Counted from the first letter of the stretch, positions 25,471 to 35,000 are shown. The stretch is 64,000 nt of DNA from Coriobacteriaceae bacterium (GCA_902364645.1 CABJEP010000008.1:48159-112158); one strand, 5' to 3'. Translations and numbers: made by a program. Notes: generated from the letters alone by a model not told the origin.

Positions 25471-26346
25471 CTACTCGGAAAGCTCAAAGCCGTACTTAGC
25501 CCAAATCTTCTGAGCCTTCTTGTTGGACAGGCAAAAGTCGATAAACGCCTTGGCCTCGTCGGCGTGCTCGGAGCTATCGGCGACAGCACCGGGATACACG
25601 ATGGGCTTGTGCGAGTCCTCGGGGCACACGAAGGCCTCCTCGATGCCGTCATAGCGGAAGATATCGGAGCTGTAGACAAAACCAGCCACGCAGTCGCCTG
25701 TGGACACATAGGCGGCGGCAGTACCAACTTTGTCGGCCAGTGCGACTTTGTCGGCAATCTCGGGAGCATACTCGCCGTCGTCGCCCTCGGTGCCGGTGTA
25801 GAGACCCACAGAAGCTAAGGCCTGGTTGGCGTACTTGCCGGCGGGGACGGTCTTGGCGTCGCCGATGGCGATCTTGCCGTCCAGATTCGCGACGTCGGCG
25901 ATGGCCTCGATCTTGGTGTCGGAGCCCTCAGCGCGAATGATCACGAGGTCGTTGACGAACATGTCCTCACGCGTATCGGCGTCGACGAGCTCGGCGGTCT
26001 CGGCGTCATCCATGGTGCCCTTGGAGGCTGTGATGAGCACGTCGACGGCGGCACCGGCGCGCATCTGCTCGACAAGGTCGCCAGACGCCTTAAACTGCGT
26101 GTCGGCGAAGGTGGTGCCGGTCTGGTCGGTGTAGAGCTCCTGGACCTCGGGCAGTGCCTTCTCGAGCGAGTTGGCGGCAAAGACCTGCAGCTCGACGGTT
26201 TCCTTCTTGGAAGAGGCCTTGGCAGAGCCGGCATCGGATCCGGCCGGCTCGGACGTCTTGCTGCCCGAGCAGCCGGCAAGACCAAGGCTGGCAGCGGCGA
26301 CAGCAGAAAGCGAGACGAATCCGCGGCGAGAAACCATATCGAACAT
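25471..26346 (-). CDS. modA: Molybdate-binding lipoprotein ModA
   Basis: A 291-residue periplasmic-type binding protein tethered to the membrane. The signal ends in a lipobox (LGLAGC), with an SRRGF stretch that resembles a Tat signal. A Ser/Gly-rich linker precedes the binding domain (VELQVFAANSLEKALPEVQELY; SGDLVEQMRAGAAVDVLITAS; IAIGDAKTVPAGKYANQAL), the ModA pattern. ATG 26346 is chosen with AAAGG upstream; TTG two codons earlier is possible. First gene of modABC, behind two palindromes (26391-26412, 26442-26459). Confidence 0.9.
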   Translation of the reverse strand: MFDMVSRRGFVSLSAVAAASLGLAGCSGSKTSEPAGSDAGSAKASSKKETVELQVFAANSLEKALPEVQELYTDQTGTTFADTQFKASGDLVEQMRAGAAVDVLITASKGTMDDAETAELVDADTREDMFVNDLVIIRAEGSDTKIEAIADVANLDGKIAIGDAKTVPAGKYANQALASVGLYTGTEGDDGEYAPEIADKVALADKVGTAAAYVSTGDCVAGFVYSSDIFRYDGIEEAFVCPEDSHKPIVYPGAVADSSEHADEAKAFIDFCLSNKKAQKIWAKYGFELSE

Positions 26347-26390
26347 ATTCAACCCTTTCGGACCTTGTGCCCGGGTACCCCACCGCGGGC

Positions 26391-26459
26391 TATAATCTGC
26401 AATCAGATTATACTTTCGCGCGAATAATGATAGTGAGAAATTATTCTCGTCAGAGAATA
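26391..26459 (-). promoter_or_regulatory. Two palindromic operators upstream of modA
   Basis: TATAATCTG-N4-CAGATTATA (26391-26412, perfect 9+9) and TATTCTC-N4-GAGAATA (26442-26459, 7+7) share the 4-base spacing and a T(A/C)T...AGA core. They lie 45-113 bases before modA. A ModE- or TupR-like repressor responding to oxyanion is the natural candidate, by position only. TATAAT within the first could itself be a -10 box. Confidence 0.55.
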
Positions 26460-26549
26460 TAGTTTCGAGTTAGCGTGCACCTCGGCGTCGCTTCGGTGGA
26501 AAACAAAGGCGGAGCAGCCGTTCAGGTCGCCCCGTCGCAGGTAAACCGC

Positions 26550-27029
26550 TTAGTTGGTATGTCCGCCGCCCGCTGTCATCTGAGCCGCATGCTCCAGCTG
26601 GTCTGCTATGGCCTCCCAGCTTTCGCTGGCGGCCTTCGTAGAACCGGGAAAGTTTACGACAAGTGTATGACCTCGCTGCATGCAAATAGCGCGCGAGAGC
26701 ATGGCGCGGCGCGTCTTGGTCATCGAGTACGCACGAATTGCCTCTGCAATACCCGGTACGTCGCGGTCGCAGACGGCACGCGTCGCCTCGGGCGTCACAT
26801 CGCGCATCGAAAGACCCGTGCCGCCGCAGGTGAGCACGACATTGGCGTGGCACTCATCGGAGGCTTCCACAATGGCATCACCAATCTCGCTGACGTCATC
26901 GCGCACGACCACATGTGAGGCGACCGTCCAGCCCTGTGCCTCGATAAGTTCCTCGAGTGCGGCTCCAGCCTCGTCCTGGGCAAGATCACGCGTATCCGAG
27001 CACGTCACAATCGATATCTTCAGCTCCAC
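26550..27029 (-). CDS. Molybdopterin adenylyltransferase-like protein (MogA/MoaB family)
   Basis: A 159-residue MogA/MoaB-family protein, which adenylylates molybdopterin before metal insertion by MoeA. Seen: ISIVTCSDTR at the start, NVVLTCGGTGLSMRDVTPEAT (the GGTG/RD/TPE signature) and VVNFPGSTKAA near the end. GTG at 27029 is the likely start: a GGAGG site precedes it by 7 bases, and the longer open frame runs back into moeA. It starts 10 bases after the moeA stop. MogA and MoaB cannot be separated here. Confidence 0.85.
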   Translation of the reverse strand: MELKISIVTCSDTRDLAQDEAGAALEELIEAQGWTVASHVVVRDDVSEIGDAIVEASDECHANVVLTCGGTGLSMRDVTPEATRAVCDRDVPGIAEAIRAYSMTKTRRAMLSRAICMQRGHTLVVNFPGSTKAASESWEAIADQLEHAAQMTAGGGHTN

Positions 27030-27039
27030 AGCATTCCTC

Positions 27040-28302
27040 CTACAACACGGCGCCCTCGGGCAGGTCGACGCGAACAACGTCCACGACATCTCCTGCCTTG
27101 AGCTCACACGGCCCTTCGTCAATACGCAGCAGACAGTTGGCCCGCTGCATCGTGCCGAGCAGCGCCGAATTCTGCGTCTTGGCCTCGGTCACCAACAGCT
27201 CACCGGTCTCGGGGTCGCGCAAAACCGTGGCGCGATCGAAGAAGCGTCGGTCCTGGCGCTTCTTCACGCCGTGCGTCAATATCGCCTGCTGCACGGGACG
27301 CGTACCCTCGGCAAAGCCGCGCATCTTGCGGATCGCGGGGCGGGCGAGCATCTCAAAGCCCACATACGCCGCCGCGGGATTGCCCGAAAGCCCCAAATAC
27401 GGCTTGCCCCCAAGCAGGCCAAACGTGATGGCTTTGCCAGGACGCATCGAGATGCGGTCGAAGAGCACCTCGCCCTCGCGCTTGACCAGCGCCGTCACGT
27501 AGTCGTAATCGCCCGCAGAGGCGCCGCCGCTCGTAATGACAAAATCGCACTCCTGCACGGCGCGATGCACCAGCTCGGCAATCGCCTGCTCATCATCGGG
27601 CGCAATGCCATAGAACACCGGCTCGGCGCCGGCATCGAGCGCTTCGGCCATCAACGCCGAGGAGTTGGAATCGCGAATCTGCCCGCGTGCCGGCAGCTCG
27701 CTCGGCGCGACCAGCTCCGTGCCCAGCGAGATAATGCCCACGCGCGGAGCGGCATGGACCTTCACGCTCGCGTAACCGGCGCTTGCCAGCAGGCCAGCGC
27801 CGGCCGGGGCCACAACCTCGCCGGCACGCATCACGACGTCGCCGGCATGGGCCTCCTCGGCGGCAGAGCGAACGTTCTCCCCCACTTTAGCAGGCGCCGA
27901 AAAGCTCACGTGCGAGCCCTCGTTGCCGTCGCCGTCAAGCACCTCGACGATCTCGTATTTCACCACAGCATCCGCACCCTCGGGCACCGGCGCGCCTGTC
28001 ATGATGCGGACCGTCTCGCCCGGGGCGATTACGCCATCGAACACATGGCCCGCGGCTTCGTGCCCCACGACGGAAAGCGTCACGGGCGCATTGGTGGACG
28101 CTTTGGCGAGGACGACGGCATGCACGGCATATCCATCCATGGCGCTGTTGGCAAACGGAGAGATGTCGATATCGGCCGTGGCGTCCTCGGCCAGGGGAAG
28201 ACCGGCCGCCTGCCACACGGGAATCTCGACAACTTCGGTGCGATTCACGTGCGACAAGACGATCGCCTGTGCGTCCTCCAACGGAATGAGTTTCTCAGCC
28301 AT
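27040..28302 (-). CDS. moeA: Molybdopterin molybdenumtransferase MoeA
   Basis: A 420-residue MoeA that inserts molybdate (or tungstate) into adenylylated molybdopterin. Seen: DISPFANSAMDGYAV in domain I, GETVRIMTGAPVPEGADAVV, the MogA-like domain III with TSGGASAGDYDYV and GKPYLGLSGNPAAAYVGFEM, and the C-terminal domain IV. ATG 28302 with AGAGGTG upstream was preferred over the longer frame. Together with the MogA/MoaB protein it forms the last steps of Mo-cofactor synthesis; earlier moa genes are not in the window. Confidence 0.9.
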   Translation of the reverse strand: MAEKLIPLEDAQAIVLSHVNRTEVVEIPVWQAAGLPLAEDATADIDISPFANSAMDGYAVHAVVLAKASTNAPVTLSVVGHEAAGHVFDGVIAPGETVRIMTGAPVPEGADAVVKYEIVEVLDGDGNEGSHVSFSAPAKVGENVRSAAEEAHAGDVVMRAGEVVAPAGAGLLASAGYASVKVHAAPRVGIISLGTELVAPSELPARGQIRDSNSSALMAEALDAGAEPVFYGIAPDDEQAIAELVHRAVQECDFVITSGGASAGDYDYVTALVKREGEVLFDRISMRPGKAITFGLLGGKPYLGLSGNPAAAYVGFEMLARPAIRKMRGFAEGTRPVQQAILTHGVKKRQDRRFFDRATVLRDPETGELLVTEAKTQNSALLGTMQRANCLLRIDEGPCELKAGDVVDVVRVDLPEGAVL

Positions 28303-28513
28303 ATACACCTCTAGCATGCTGCGGCGCACAACAAAAGCGCCGATTCTTTATGTTTATCTCAGTATAATCCCTCGGCGCGCGACCGCGACTTGGCCTGTAC
28401 CCGCAAATACATCTGTCGGCCGCAAGCCGCGAAACAAAACCAAAACCAACCCACCGGCTCGTCGCGTTTACCGCGTTTTATAATGCTCGTGTTGCAACCC
28501 AAAAGAGGAACGT

Positions 28514-29935
28514 ATGACTTTTACCGACAAACCCGAAAGCGCAAACGAAGCGCAGGATCATTCTCAGTCGCTCGACGACGGCGGCTTTTTCTCCCTTAAT
28601 GACGTAATCATGGCAGGCAGGCAACAGCTCACCCGCTCCGAGCATCTCTTGGCTGCCGACACGCGCCGCAACGCCCGCAACCTACTCGCGAGCGCCAAGT
28701 TGCTCGTACTCGTCGTTATCGTCTCGCTTGCCATGGGCGTTGCCGCTTGGGCGTTTTTGGCCTCGCTGAATATCGCGACCGACTATCGCGAGCACCATGC
28801 ATGGATTTACGCACTGTTTCCCGTTGTGGGCGTTGCCACCGCATGGGTGTACAAAAACCACGGTCTTGCCGCCAAACGCGGAAACAACCTGGTCATCGAC
28901 TCCGCTCTGGGCACACGCCTCATCCATATGCGCATGGCCGTCCTCACCTTCGTCTGCTCCACGCTCACGCACCTAACGGGCGGGTCGGCCGGTCGCGAGG
29001 GAGCTGCGGTGCAGATTGGTGGCACCATCGCCAGCAACATCTCGAGCCTCGCCCACCTCAAAAAGCATGACCACCACGATCTTATGCTCGCCGGCATCTC
29101 GTCGGCCTTTGGCGCCGTATTCGGTTCGCCCCTTGCCGGAGCTTTCTTTGGCATGGAGATGTGCTTTATCGGCAAGATCGACTACACTGCGGGCATCTAC
29201 TGCCTCGTCGCCTCATTTACCGGCTACTTTACATCGCTCGCCTTGGGAACCGAGTACGAGGCGAATGTCATCGCCAGCGTTCCCAACATGACACCACGGA
29301 CGGTTGCCATCGTTGTTATCAGCGCAATTATCTTCGGCCTGACGGCACGCCTCTTTGCCTGGTCGGTTCGAACCGTCAAAAGCCTGTACGGTCGCTTTAT
29401 CACCAATTACCTCGTCCGCGCACTCATAGGCGCACTCGTGGTTTTGGCCGCCTATGCCCTCCTCGACGCCTGGGACTACGCCGGCCTTTCCACGTGGCTT
29501 TCCGGCGCCGGGTTTGCCGGCAACACCACCCTGGCGGACGCAGCCATCAAGTTGGTCGTCACAGCGCTTACCCTGGGCGCGGGCTTCCAAGGCGGCGAGG
29601 TCACGCCCCTGTTTGGCATCGGTGCGGCACTCGGTGGCTGGATCGGTTGCCTTACCGGGCTTGACCCCAGTTTTCTGGCGGCTCTCGGCATGCTCGGTGT
29701 GTTCTGCGCCGGCCTCAACGTGCCCATCACCACCTGCATGATGGCCATCGACCTGTTCCACGGCACGGCTGCCGGGTTCTTTGTCATCGTGGCCTTTATC
29801 AGCTACCTAACCGGCGGACACCGCGGCGTGTACCCCGCCCAGCGCATCATCTCACCCAAGCGCCGTTCGCTTATTGTGGATGAGGGCGGTACGGTAGCGG
29901 ATGCTATCGAGCGCCACAACGACCTGATAGAGTAG
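28514..29935 (+). CDS. ClC-family chloride channel or antiporter
   Basis: A 473-residue ClC membrane protein with about 10-12 helices. The selectivity motifs GGSAGREGAAVQIGG (residues ~157-171) and GAVFGSPLAGAFFGMEM are present; FQGGEVTPLFGIGAALG is the third signature. The glutamate of GREG is the gating glutamate, which is compatible with a H+/Cl- or H+/F- exchanger. No CBS domains. ATG 28514 follows GAGGAACGT, and a TATAAT about 35 bases upstream may be its -10. Transcribed on its own. Confidence 0.88.
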   Translation: MTFTDKPESANEAQDHSQSLDDGGFFSLNDVIMAGRQQLTRSEHLLAADTRRNARNLLASAKLLVLVVIVSLAMGVAAWAFLASLNIATDYREHHAWIYALFPVVGVATAWVYKNHGLAAKRGNNLVIDSALGTRLIHMRMAVLTFVCSTLTHLTGGSAGREGAAVQIGGTIASNISSLAHLKKHDHHDLMLAGISSAFGAVFGSPLAGAFFGMEMCFIGKIDYTAGIYCLVASFTGYFTSLALGTEYEANVIASVPNMTPRTVAIVVISAIIFGLTARLFAWSVRTVKSLYGRFITNYLVRALIGALVVLAAYALLDAWDYAGLSTWLSGAGFAGNTTLADAAIKLVVTALTLGAGFQGGEVTPLFGIGAALGGWIGCLTGLDPSFLAALGMLGVFCAGLNVPITTCMMAIDLFHGTAAGFFVIVAFISYLTGGHRGVYPAQRIISPKRRSLIVDEGGTVADAIERHNDLIE

Positions 29936-30021
29936 ATGTAATAATCGCCGTGCAGCCACAATCGGGGGCAATTCGACCTGAGCGCGACCGCACTGTCATG
30001 TCACACGCCGGGAGTCGCCCC

Positions 30022-30984
30022 ATGCACGCAACTGATTTTGGTCGCACGCTCATCATCGCCAACCCAGCCGCCCAGTCGGGTGCGGCGCGCGAGGTCGCTG
30101 AGCGCCTGCAGCGCTTTTTAGACATGACCGCGCGCTCATCCCAGTTTGACTTGGTGCTGACCGAGCGTATGGGACACGCCAAGAAGCTGGCCGCACAGGC
30201 TCAGGGCTATCGCACCGTTATCGCCCTTGGCGGCGACGGCGTGATTCACGAGGTCGTCAATGGACTCATGGCGCAAAAACAGGACGCCCGCCCCGCCCTT
30301 GCCGTCCTGCCCGTGGGCTCCGGCAACGATTTTGCCCAAACGCTCGGTATCGACGATTTCTCCGGCAAGGATTTTGGCGCGCTGCTCACCTGCGAGCTGC
30401 AACGTCAGGACATCGGGCGCATTCACTCATGGAACCCTGCGAGCGGCAACGGCGAGGCTGCCGTTGAGTACTACGACCAGACGCTCTCCGTCGGTATTGA
30501 CGCCGCCATCGGCCTGGGCACCACCGAGCTACGCAAAAAGACTGGCCTGGCGGGCGCTCCGCTCTACACCCTCTCGGGACTTGAGCAGTTTGGCCTGCGC
30601 TATCGCAACTACCCCATGACAGTCAGCTTTGACGGTGCGCCCGCCGAGCGCGTGAGGGCGATCATCATGGCCATCCAGCTGGGGCCCACCTATGGTTCGG
30701 ACTATCGTATCTGTCCCGACGCCGACCCGTGCGATGGCATCCTCGACGTTTGCTACGCCTGCGGCCCCGTCCCTCGCGCGATTGCCCTGCCTATGTTTCT
30801 TTCGGCCAAGGACGGCCACCATACCAAGTTGCCGCCGGTTCGCATGCGCCGCTGCCGCCATGCCGAGCTCACCCTCGAGGAGCCCGACTACCCCATTCAG
30901 GCCGACGGCGAGCCCATCGTCGCTTCGCGCATCGAGGTGGACATCCTTCCCGCCGTCCTCGAAGTCTGGCACCCAACCCGCTAG
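30022..30984 (+). CDS. Diacylglycerol/sphingosine-kinase-like lipid kinase (YegS/DgkB family)
   Basis: A 320-residue protein of the LCB5/YegS/DgkB family that phosphorylates membrane lipids such as diacylglycerol. Seen: LIIANPAAQSGAA at the start, the nucleotide-binding ALGGDGVIHEVVNGL, and LAVLPVGSGNDFAQTLG. ATG 30022 is taken, with GGGAG 8 bases upstream; ATGs at 29950 and 29998 lie in sequence without similarity. Followed directly by R70 copy 3. Confidence 0.85.
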   Translation: MHATDFGRTLIIANPAAQSGAAREVAERLQRFLDMTARSSQFDLVLTERMGHAKKLAAQAQGYRTVIALGGDGVIHEVVNGLMAQKQDARPALAVLPVGSGNDFAQTLGIDDFSGKDFGALLTCELQRQDIGRIHSWNPASGNGEAAVEYYDQTLSVGIDAAIGLGTTELRKKTGLAGAPLYTLSGLEQFGLRYRNYPMTVSFDGAPAERVRAIIMAIQLGPTYGSDYRICPDADPCDGILDVCYACGPVPRAIALPMFLSAKDGHHTKLPPVRMRRCRHAELTLEEPDYPIQADGEPIVASRIEVDILPAVLEVWHPTR

Positions 30985-30991
30985 CTTCACC

Positions 30992-31062
30992 TAAGTTGCG
31001 GTGAAATAGGGACTGTTTATGCAGCCAAAGCCGCAAAACAGTCCCTATTTCACCGCAACTTA
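30992..31062. repeat. R70 inverted repeat, copy 3
   Basis: Ends TAAGTTGCGGTGAAATA and complement. The inner helix is TAGGGACTGTTT/AAACAGTCCCTA, different from copies 1, 2 and 4 on both strands, so pairing is kept. It sits between convergent genes (lipid kinase and the release-factor-like gene). Confidence 0.85.
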
Positions 31063-31071
31063 TTGAGAAGA

Positions 31072-31452
31072 TCATTCCTCCCCGCCCGGCTTGCGACGGT
31101 TGGCCTTTTTAATCGCGTTGAAGTGCTTATCGTTGAGCCTGCGCTGGCGAGAGCGCTGTGGCACTTTGGTCTTGACGCGACGGCGCGGTGGACGCCCGCG
31201 ACGCTCAAGCTCAGCGCGCAGCTTACGCAGACAGCAGCTGCGATTCTGAAACTGACTACGGCTCTCGCGCGCCGTCACGACAATCCCCGTGGGCCCATGC
31301 TTCATGCGCACCGCCGAGTCCGTCGTGTTGACGCCTTGTCCGCCCGGACCCGTCGCGCGAAACACCTGCACCTCGCAATCGCGCGCCAACTCCTCGGCCG
31401 ACATCTCGGCATAGCGCGCATACTCACGCCATCCCATCTTGTTCTCATCCAT
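31072..31452 (-). CDS. Release-factor-like peptidyl-tRNA hydrolase (RF-1 domain, GGQ protein)
   Basis: A 126-residue protein consisting of one RF-1-type domain. [17 protein letters not shown] holds the GGQ that triggers peptidyl-tRNA hydrolysis, and the C-terminus is very basic ([19 protein letters not shown]). Such stand-alone proteins (ArfB/YaeJ or PrfH-related) release stalled ribosomes. No stop-codon-recognition domain is present. ATG 31452 with GGGGAGG upstream; the longer frame translates the xpt terminator hairpin. Confidence 0.8.
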   Translation of the reverse strand: MDENKMGWREYARYAEMSAEELARDCEVQVFRATGPGGQGVNTTDSAVRMKHGPTGIVVTARESRSQFQNRSCCLRKLRAELERRGRPPRRRVKTKVPQRSRQRRLNDKHFNAIKKANRRKPGGEE

Positions 31453-31471
31453 ATCAACACCTCCCCTCATA

Positions 31472-31508
31472 CAAAAAATGTGACAAAGGGAAAGTCCCTT
31501 TGTCACAT
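31472..31508 (-). terminator. xpt terminator
   Basis: ATGTGACAAAGGGA and TCCCTTTGTCACAT form a perfect 14-bp stem with a 3-base loop, followed on the minus strand by a run of six T. It lies between xpt and the release-factor-like gene. Confidence 0.9.
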
Positions 31509-31535
31509 CGAATACCAATCGCTTGTGTTGCGCGC

Positions 31536-32114
31536 TTAGGCGAAGGTGATCTCGCCGGTCTCGCAGTCCATATCGGCGATACGGGCCAGGCTCTCGACGC
31601 GGAAGCCGCGCTCGCGGAGCTTATCGCCACCGCCCTGGAAGCCCTTCTCCACGGCAATGCCAATACCGGACACCTCGGCACCCGCGGCCTCGCAGATCTT
31701 GATAAGACCCTCAAGAGCGCAGCCGTTGGCCAGGAAGTCGTCGATAATCAGGACCTTATCGCCCTCGGACAGGAAACGCTTGCCCACGATAACCGGGTAC
31801 TCCTTCTGTTTGGTAAAGGAGTAGATGGTCGTAGCATACTGCTCGCCGTCGAGGTTAATGGACTGGGCCTTCTTGGCAAAGACCACCGGCACGCCGCCAA
31901 AATGCTGAGCTGCGATGCAGGCCATGCCAATGCCCGAAGCCTCAATCGTCAGGATCTTGTTGATCTCGACACCCTTGAACAGACGGGCCCACTCGGCGCC
32001 CATGTGGTCGAACAGCTCAACGTCGCACTGGTGGTTGAGGAAGGCATCAACCTTAAGGACGTTACCGGCCTTTACGATGCCGTCATGGCGAATACGATCC
32101 TCAAGCTCCTGCAT
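31536..32114 (-). CDS. xpt: Xanthine phosphoribosyltransferase
   Basis: A 192-residue Xpt. It converts xanthine and PRPP to XMP for purine salvage. [17 protein letters not shown] is the PRPP-binding loop; the N-terminus (HQCD, then [17 protein letters not shown]) and length match the Bacillus-type Xpt. ATG 32114 follows GAGAAGGGG. No purine riboswitch is apparent in the ~150 bases upstream. It has its own strong terminator. Confidence 0.92.
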   Translation of the reverse strand: MQELEDRIRHDGIVKAGNVLKVDAFLNHQCDVELFDHMGAEWARLFKGVEINKILTIEASGIGMACIAAQHFGGVPVVFAKKAQSINLDGEQYATTIYSFTKQKEYPVIVGKRFLSEGDKVLIIDDFLANGCALEGLIKICEAAGAEVSGIGIAVEKGFQGGGDKLRERGFRVESLARIADMDCETGEITFA

Positions 32115-32270
32115 GGCGCAACCCCTTCTCGCGGCAACGATACCGCGCGATTAATAAACGTTGTTCGATAGTCTACCACGGACCGACCCCCGCCCGCCCC
32201 ACAAGCCGCATCGCACCACAAACCAGTTTTCGAGACGGCGCGAATACGTGGCAGACAGCCTCCCAACACG

Positions 32271-33575
32271 CTAATGGCGGGCGCGCATCTTCACCAAACG
32301 CACCATGGCAAGCGCAAAGCCCGCTGCCGCCACAGCCATGAGCACGTAGAACACCGAACGAAAACCAAACAGGAACACATCCGGACGGCCTGCAACAAAA
32401 CTGGTCACGGCCTCGCCCATCGCCACACTCATCTGCCCATACAGGATATGCGACGCCGCCGTAATGCCCACTGCCATACCCGCATAGCGCGCCAGGCTGC
32501 CCAGGCTGCCCGCAAAGCCGAGCGCTTCGCGCGGAGCCGAACCCATGTACAGCGAGTTGTTGGGACTCTGGAAAATCGACGTGCCGCACGACATAAACGC
32601 GACACAGCACACGATCACTGGGATGGAAGAGTGCTCGTCAAGCGTACTTACCGCAAAGAGACCGCATACGTACACGCCCAGGCCGACCGCCGTGGGGCCC
32701 TCGCAGCCTACACGGTCCGAAACCGTACCCGAAAGCGGGCCGATAAAGGCATTCACCATCGGCAGCGCCAAAAAGAGTAGTCCGGAAATATCGGAGCTAA
32801 AGCCATGGGCATCCTGGAAATAGAACGGCAGAATAAACTCGGATGCGCCAATGCCAACGAACACGATGAGCATGCAGGCTAGGTTGATGGTGAAGGCCGA
32901 ATTTGCAAAGCAGCGACGAGCGGCCTCGATCATGGACATGGGACGCTTGCCGGCCTCCGGCTTAACATGCGGCAGCGTGTAGAGCCCCACGATAAACGAG
33001 ATGACGCCAATGGGCAGGTTGATGAGGAAGATGCTCTCCCAGGGAAAACTTGCCACCAGCATGCCGCCGAGCACGGGGCCACACATCATGCCGAGGGCCA
33101 CGAAGGTCGCGAGGATACCCATGGCACGACCGCGCTCGCGCGCCGGAAACGACTCGGTGATGATGCCCATATTGTTGGCCATCGCGGCGGCACAGCCAAT
33201 GCCCTGCACGAAACGCGCCAAGATAAGCACCTCGAGCGAAGCCGAAAGCCCGCAAAGCAACGAGCCACCCGTAAAGACGATTACACCAAGCTGGAACACA
33301 TTCACCTTGCCGCGCACATCGCCCAAGCGGCCAAACGGCAGCATGGCGACACACGTCGCGAGCAGATACACCGAGCTCACGAGCTGAATGCGGTCGAGAC
33401 CCACCCCCAGCTCCTTTTGCATCACTGGGAGCGCCACCGTCACGATGCTCGCATCCAGACACGCCATAAAGGTCATGACGAGCACGGTGAACAGAATCGC
33501 CCATTTATTCTTACCGTGGGTGTCGCCCTCCAGGGCAATGTGTTCGCGGCGCAGCTGCTCGGCAGTTTTCTCCAT
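32271..33575 (-). CDS. MFS transporter (drug:H+ antiporter-like)
   Basis: A 434-residue major facilitator with about 12 helices. The N-terminal LDASIVTVALPVMQKELG and motif A-like GRLGDVRGKVNVF are typical of EmrB/QacA-related drug exporters, though the length suggests 12 rather than 14 helices. ATG 33575 with AAAGGA upstream. Substrate cannot be predicted. It lies between the xpt promoter side and the metY terminator, so it is likely a single-gene unit. Confidence 0.82.
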   Translation of the reverse strand: MEKTAEQLRREHIALEGDTHGKNKWAILFTVLVMTFMACLDASIVTVALPVMQKELGVGLDRIQLVSSVYLLATCVAMLPFGRLGDVRGKVNVFQLGVIVFTGGSLLCGLSASLEVLILARFVQGIGCAAAMANNMGIITESFPARERGRAMGILATFVALGMMCGPVLGGMLVASFPWESIFLINLPIGVISFIVGLYTLPHVKPEAGKRPMSMIEAARRCFANSAFTINLACMLIVFVGIGASEFILPFYFQDAHGFSSDISGLLFLALPMVNAFIGPLSGTVSDRVGCEGPTAVGLGVYVCGLFAVSTLDEHSSIPVIVCCVAFMSCGTSIFQSPNNSLYMGSAPREALGFAGSLGSLARYAGMAVGITAASHILYGQMSVAMGEAVTSFVAGRPDVFLFGFRSVFYVLMAVAAAGFALAMVRLVKMRARH

Positions 33576-33606
33576 GTATATCCTTTCTATCGTGCAACGC
33601 AAAAAT

Positions 33607-33646
33607 GGGACCCCAATCGCCTACAAACGGTCACGATCGGGGTCCC
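33607..33646 (-). terminator. metY terminator
   Basis: GGGACCCCGATCG and CGATTGGGGTCCC pair on the minus strand, followed by ATTTTTG. Downstream of metY. Confidence 0.85.
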
Positions 33647-33716
33647 GCCTACGGAATCGGAACTATGAGGACGTCGTCAGCCGAAAAGCCGTCCCACGCC
33701 TCGCACGCACGCTAGC

Positions 33717-35000
33717 CTAGCACTGCTCGAGCGCCTGCTCAAGGTCGGCAATCAGATCGGCCGTGTCCTCAAGGCCGCACGACAGGCGCACCATGTCGGC
33801 GGAGATGCCGCAGGCGATGAGCTCCTCGTCGTTCATCTGGCGATGGGTGGCGTTTGCCGGGTGCAGGCAGCAGGTGCGGGCATCGGCCACGTGCGTGGCA
33901 ATCTGGGCGAGCTTAAGACTCTTCATAAAGGTCTCGGCCGCCGCACGACCACCGGTAAAGCCAAAGCTCACGACGCCGCAGGTACCGTTGGGCATGTACT
34001 TCTGAGCCATGTCGTAGTACTTGTCGCCCTCCAGGCCCGGATAGCTCACGAAGCGCACTTTGGGGTGGCTCTGCAGGAACTTGGCAACGGCCAGGCCGTT
34101 CTCACAATGACGCGGCATGCGCACGTGCAGGCTCTCGAGCGAGCTGTTCAGGAAGAAGGCCGCCTGCGGGTTCTGCATGGGGCCGAGGTCGCGCATGAGC
34201 TGCGCGGTGGCCTTGGTAATGAAGGCGCCCTCGCGACCGAACTTCTCGGCATAGGTCACGCCGTGGTAGCTCTCGTCGGGCGTGGTGAGACCCGGGAACT
34301 TGTCCGCATGGGCCATCCAGTCAAACTGGCCGTGATCGACGATCACGCCGCCCAGGTAGGCCGCATGGCCATCCATGTACTTAGTAGTGGAATGCGTGAC
34401 GATGTCGGCGCCCCACTCAAAGGGACGGCACATCACGGGCGTCGGGAAGGTGTTGTCGACCATCAGCGGTACGCCGTGGTCGTGCGCGGCCTTGGCAAAG
34501 CGCTCAATATCGAGCACGGCAAGGGCGGGGTTGGCGATCGTCTCGCCAAAGACGAGCTTGGTGTTGGGCTGGAAGGCTGCCTCGAGCTCCTCGTCGGTGC
34601 AGTCGGGGGCAACGAACGTGCAGGTCAAGCCCATACGACCCATGGTATGGGCAAGCAGATTGTAGGTACCGCCGTAGATGGCAGAGCTTGCGACCACGTG
34701 ATCGCCGGCACCGGCCACGTTAAAAATCGCGAGGAAGTTCGCAGCCATGCCCGAGCTCGTGAGCATCGCAGCGGTACCGCCCTCCATCTCGCAGATCTTG
34801 GCGGCAACCAAATCGCACGTGGGGTTCTGCAGACGGCTGTAGAAATAGCCCGACTCCTCTAGGTCAAACAGCTTGCCCATGTGCTCCGAAGTGTCGTACT
34901 TCCACGTGGTGGACTGGTAGATGGGCACCTGGCGCGGCTCCGCATCTCCCGGGTGATAGCCGCCCTGAACACATGTGGTACCGATGGTCTGCTCGCTCAT
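33717..35000 (-). CDS. metY: O-acetylhomoserine sulfhydrylase (MetY, Cys/Met PLP family)
   Basis: A 427-residue PLP enzyme of the cystathionine gamma-synthase family. It makes homocysteine from O-acetylhomoserine and sulfide (some also make cysteine from O-acetylserine). Seen: YSRLQNPTCDLVAAKICEMEGG, ATLTSSGMAA-type cofactor loop (MLTSSGMAANF), and the lysine in THSTTKYMDGHAAYLGG. Full length for the MetY subgroup. ATG 35000. It is transcribed alone. Confidence 0.9.
   Translation of the reverse strand: MSEQTIGTTCVQGGYHPGDAEPRQVPIYQSTTWKYDTSEHMGKLFDLEESGYFYSRLQNPTCDLVAAKICEMEGGTAAMLTSSGMAANFLAIFNVAGAGDHVVASSAIYGGTYNLLAHTMGRMGLTCTFVAPDCTDEELEAAFQPNTKLVFGETIANPALAVLDIERFAKAAHDHGVPLMVDNTFPTPVMCRPFEWGADIVTHSTTKYMDGHAAYLGGVIVDHGQFDWMAHADKFPGLTTPDESYHGVTYAEKFGREGAFITKATAQLMRDLGPMQNPQAAFFLNSSLESLHVRMPRHCENGLAVAKFLQSHPKVRFVSYPGLEGDKYYDMAQKYMPNGTCGVVSFGFTGGRAAAETFMKSLKLAQIATHVADARTCCLHPANATHRQMNDEELIACGISADMVRLSCGLEDTADLIADLEQALEQC

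Noticed and set aside
31453..31518. Longer start for the release-factor-like protein
   Set aside because: The extra residues are translated from the xpt terminator hairpin.
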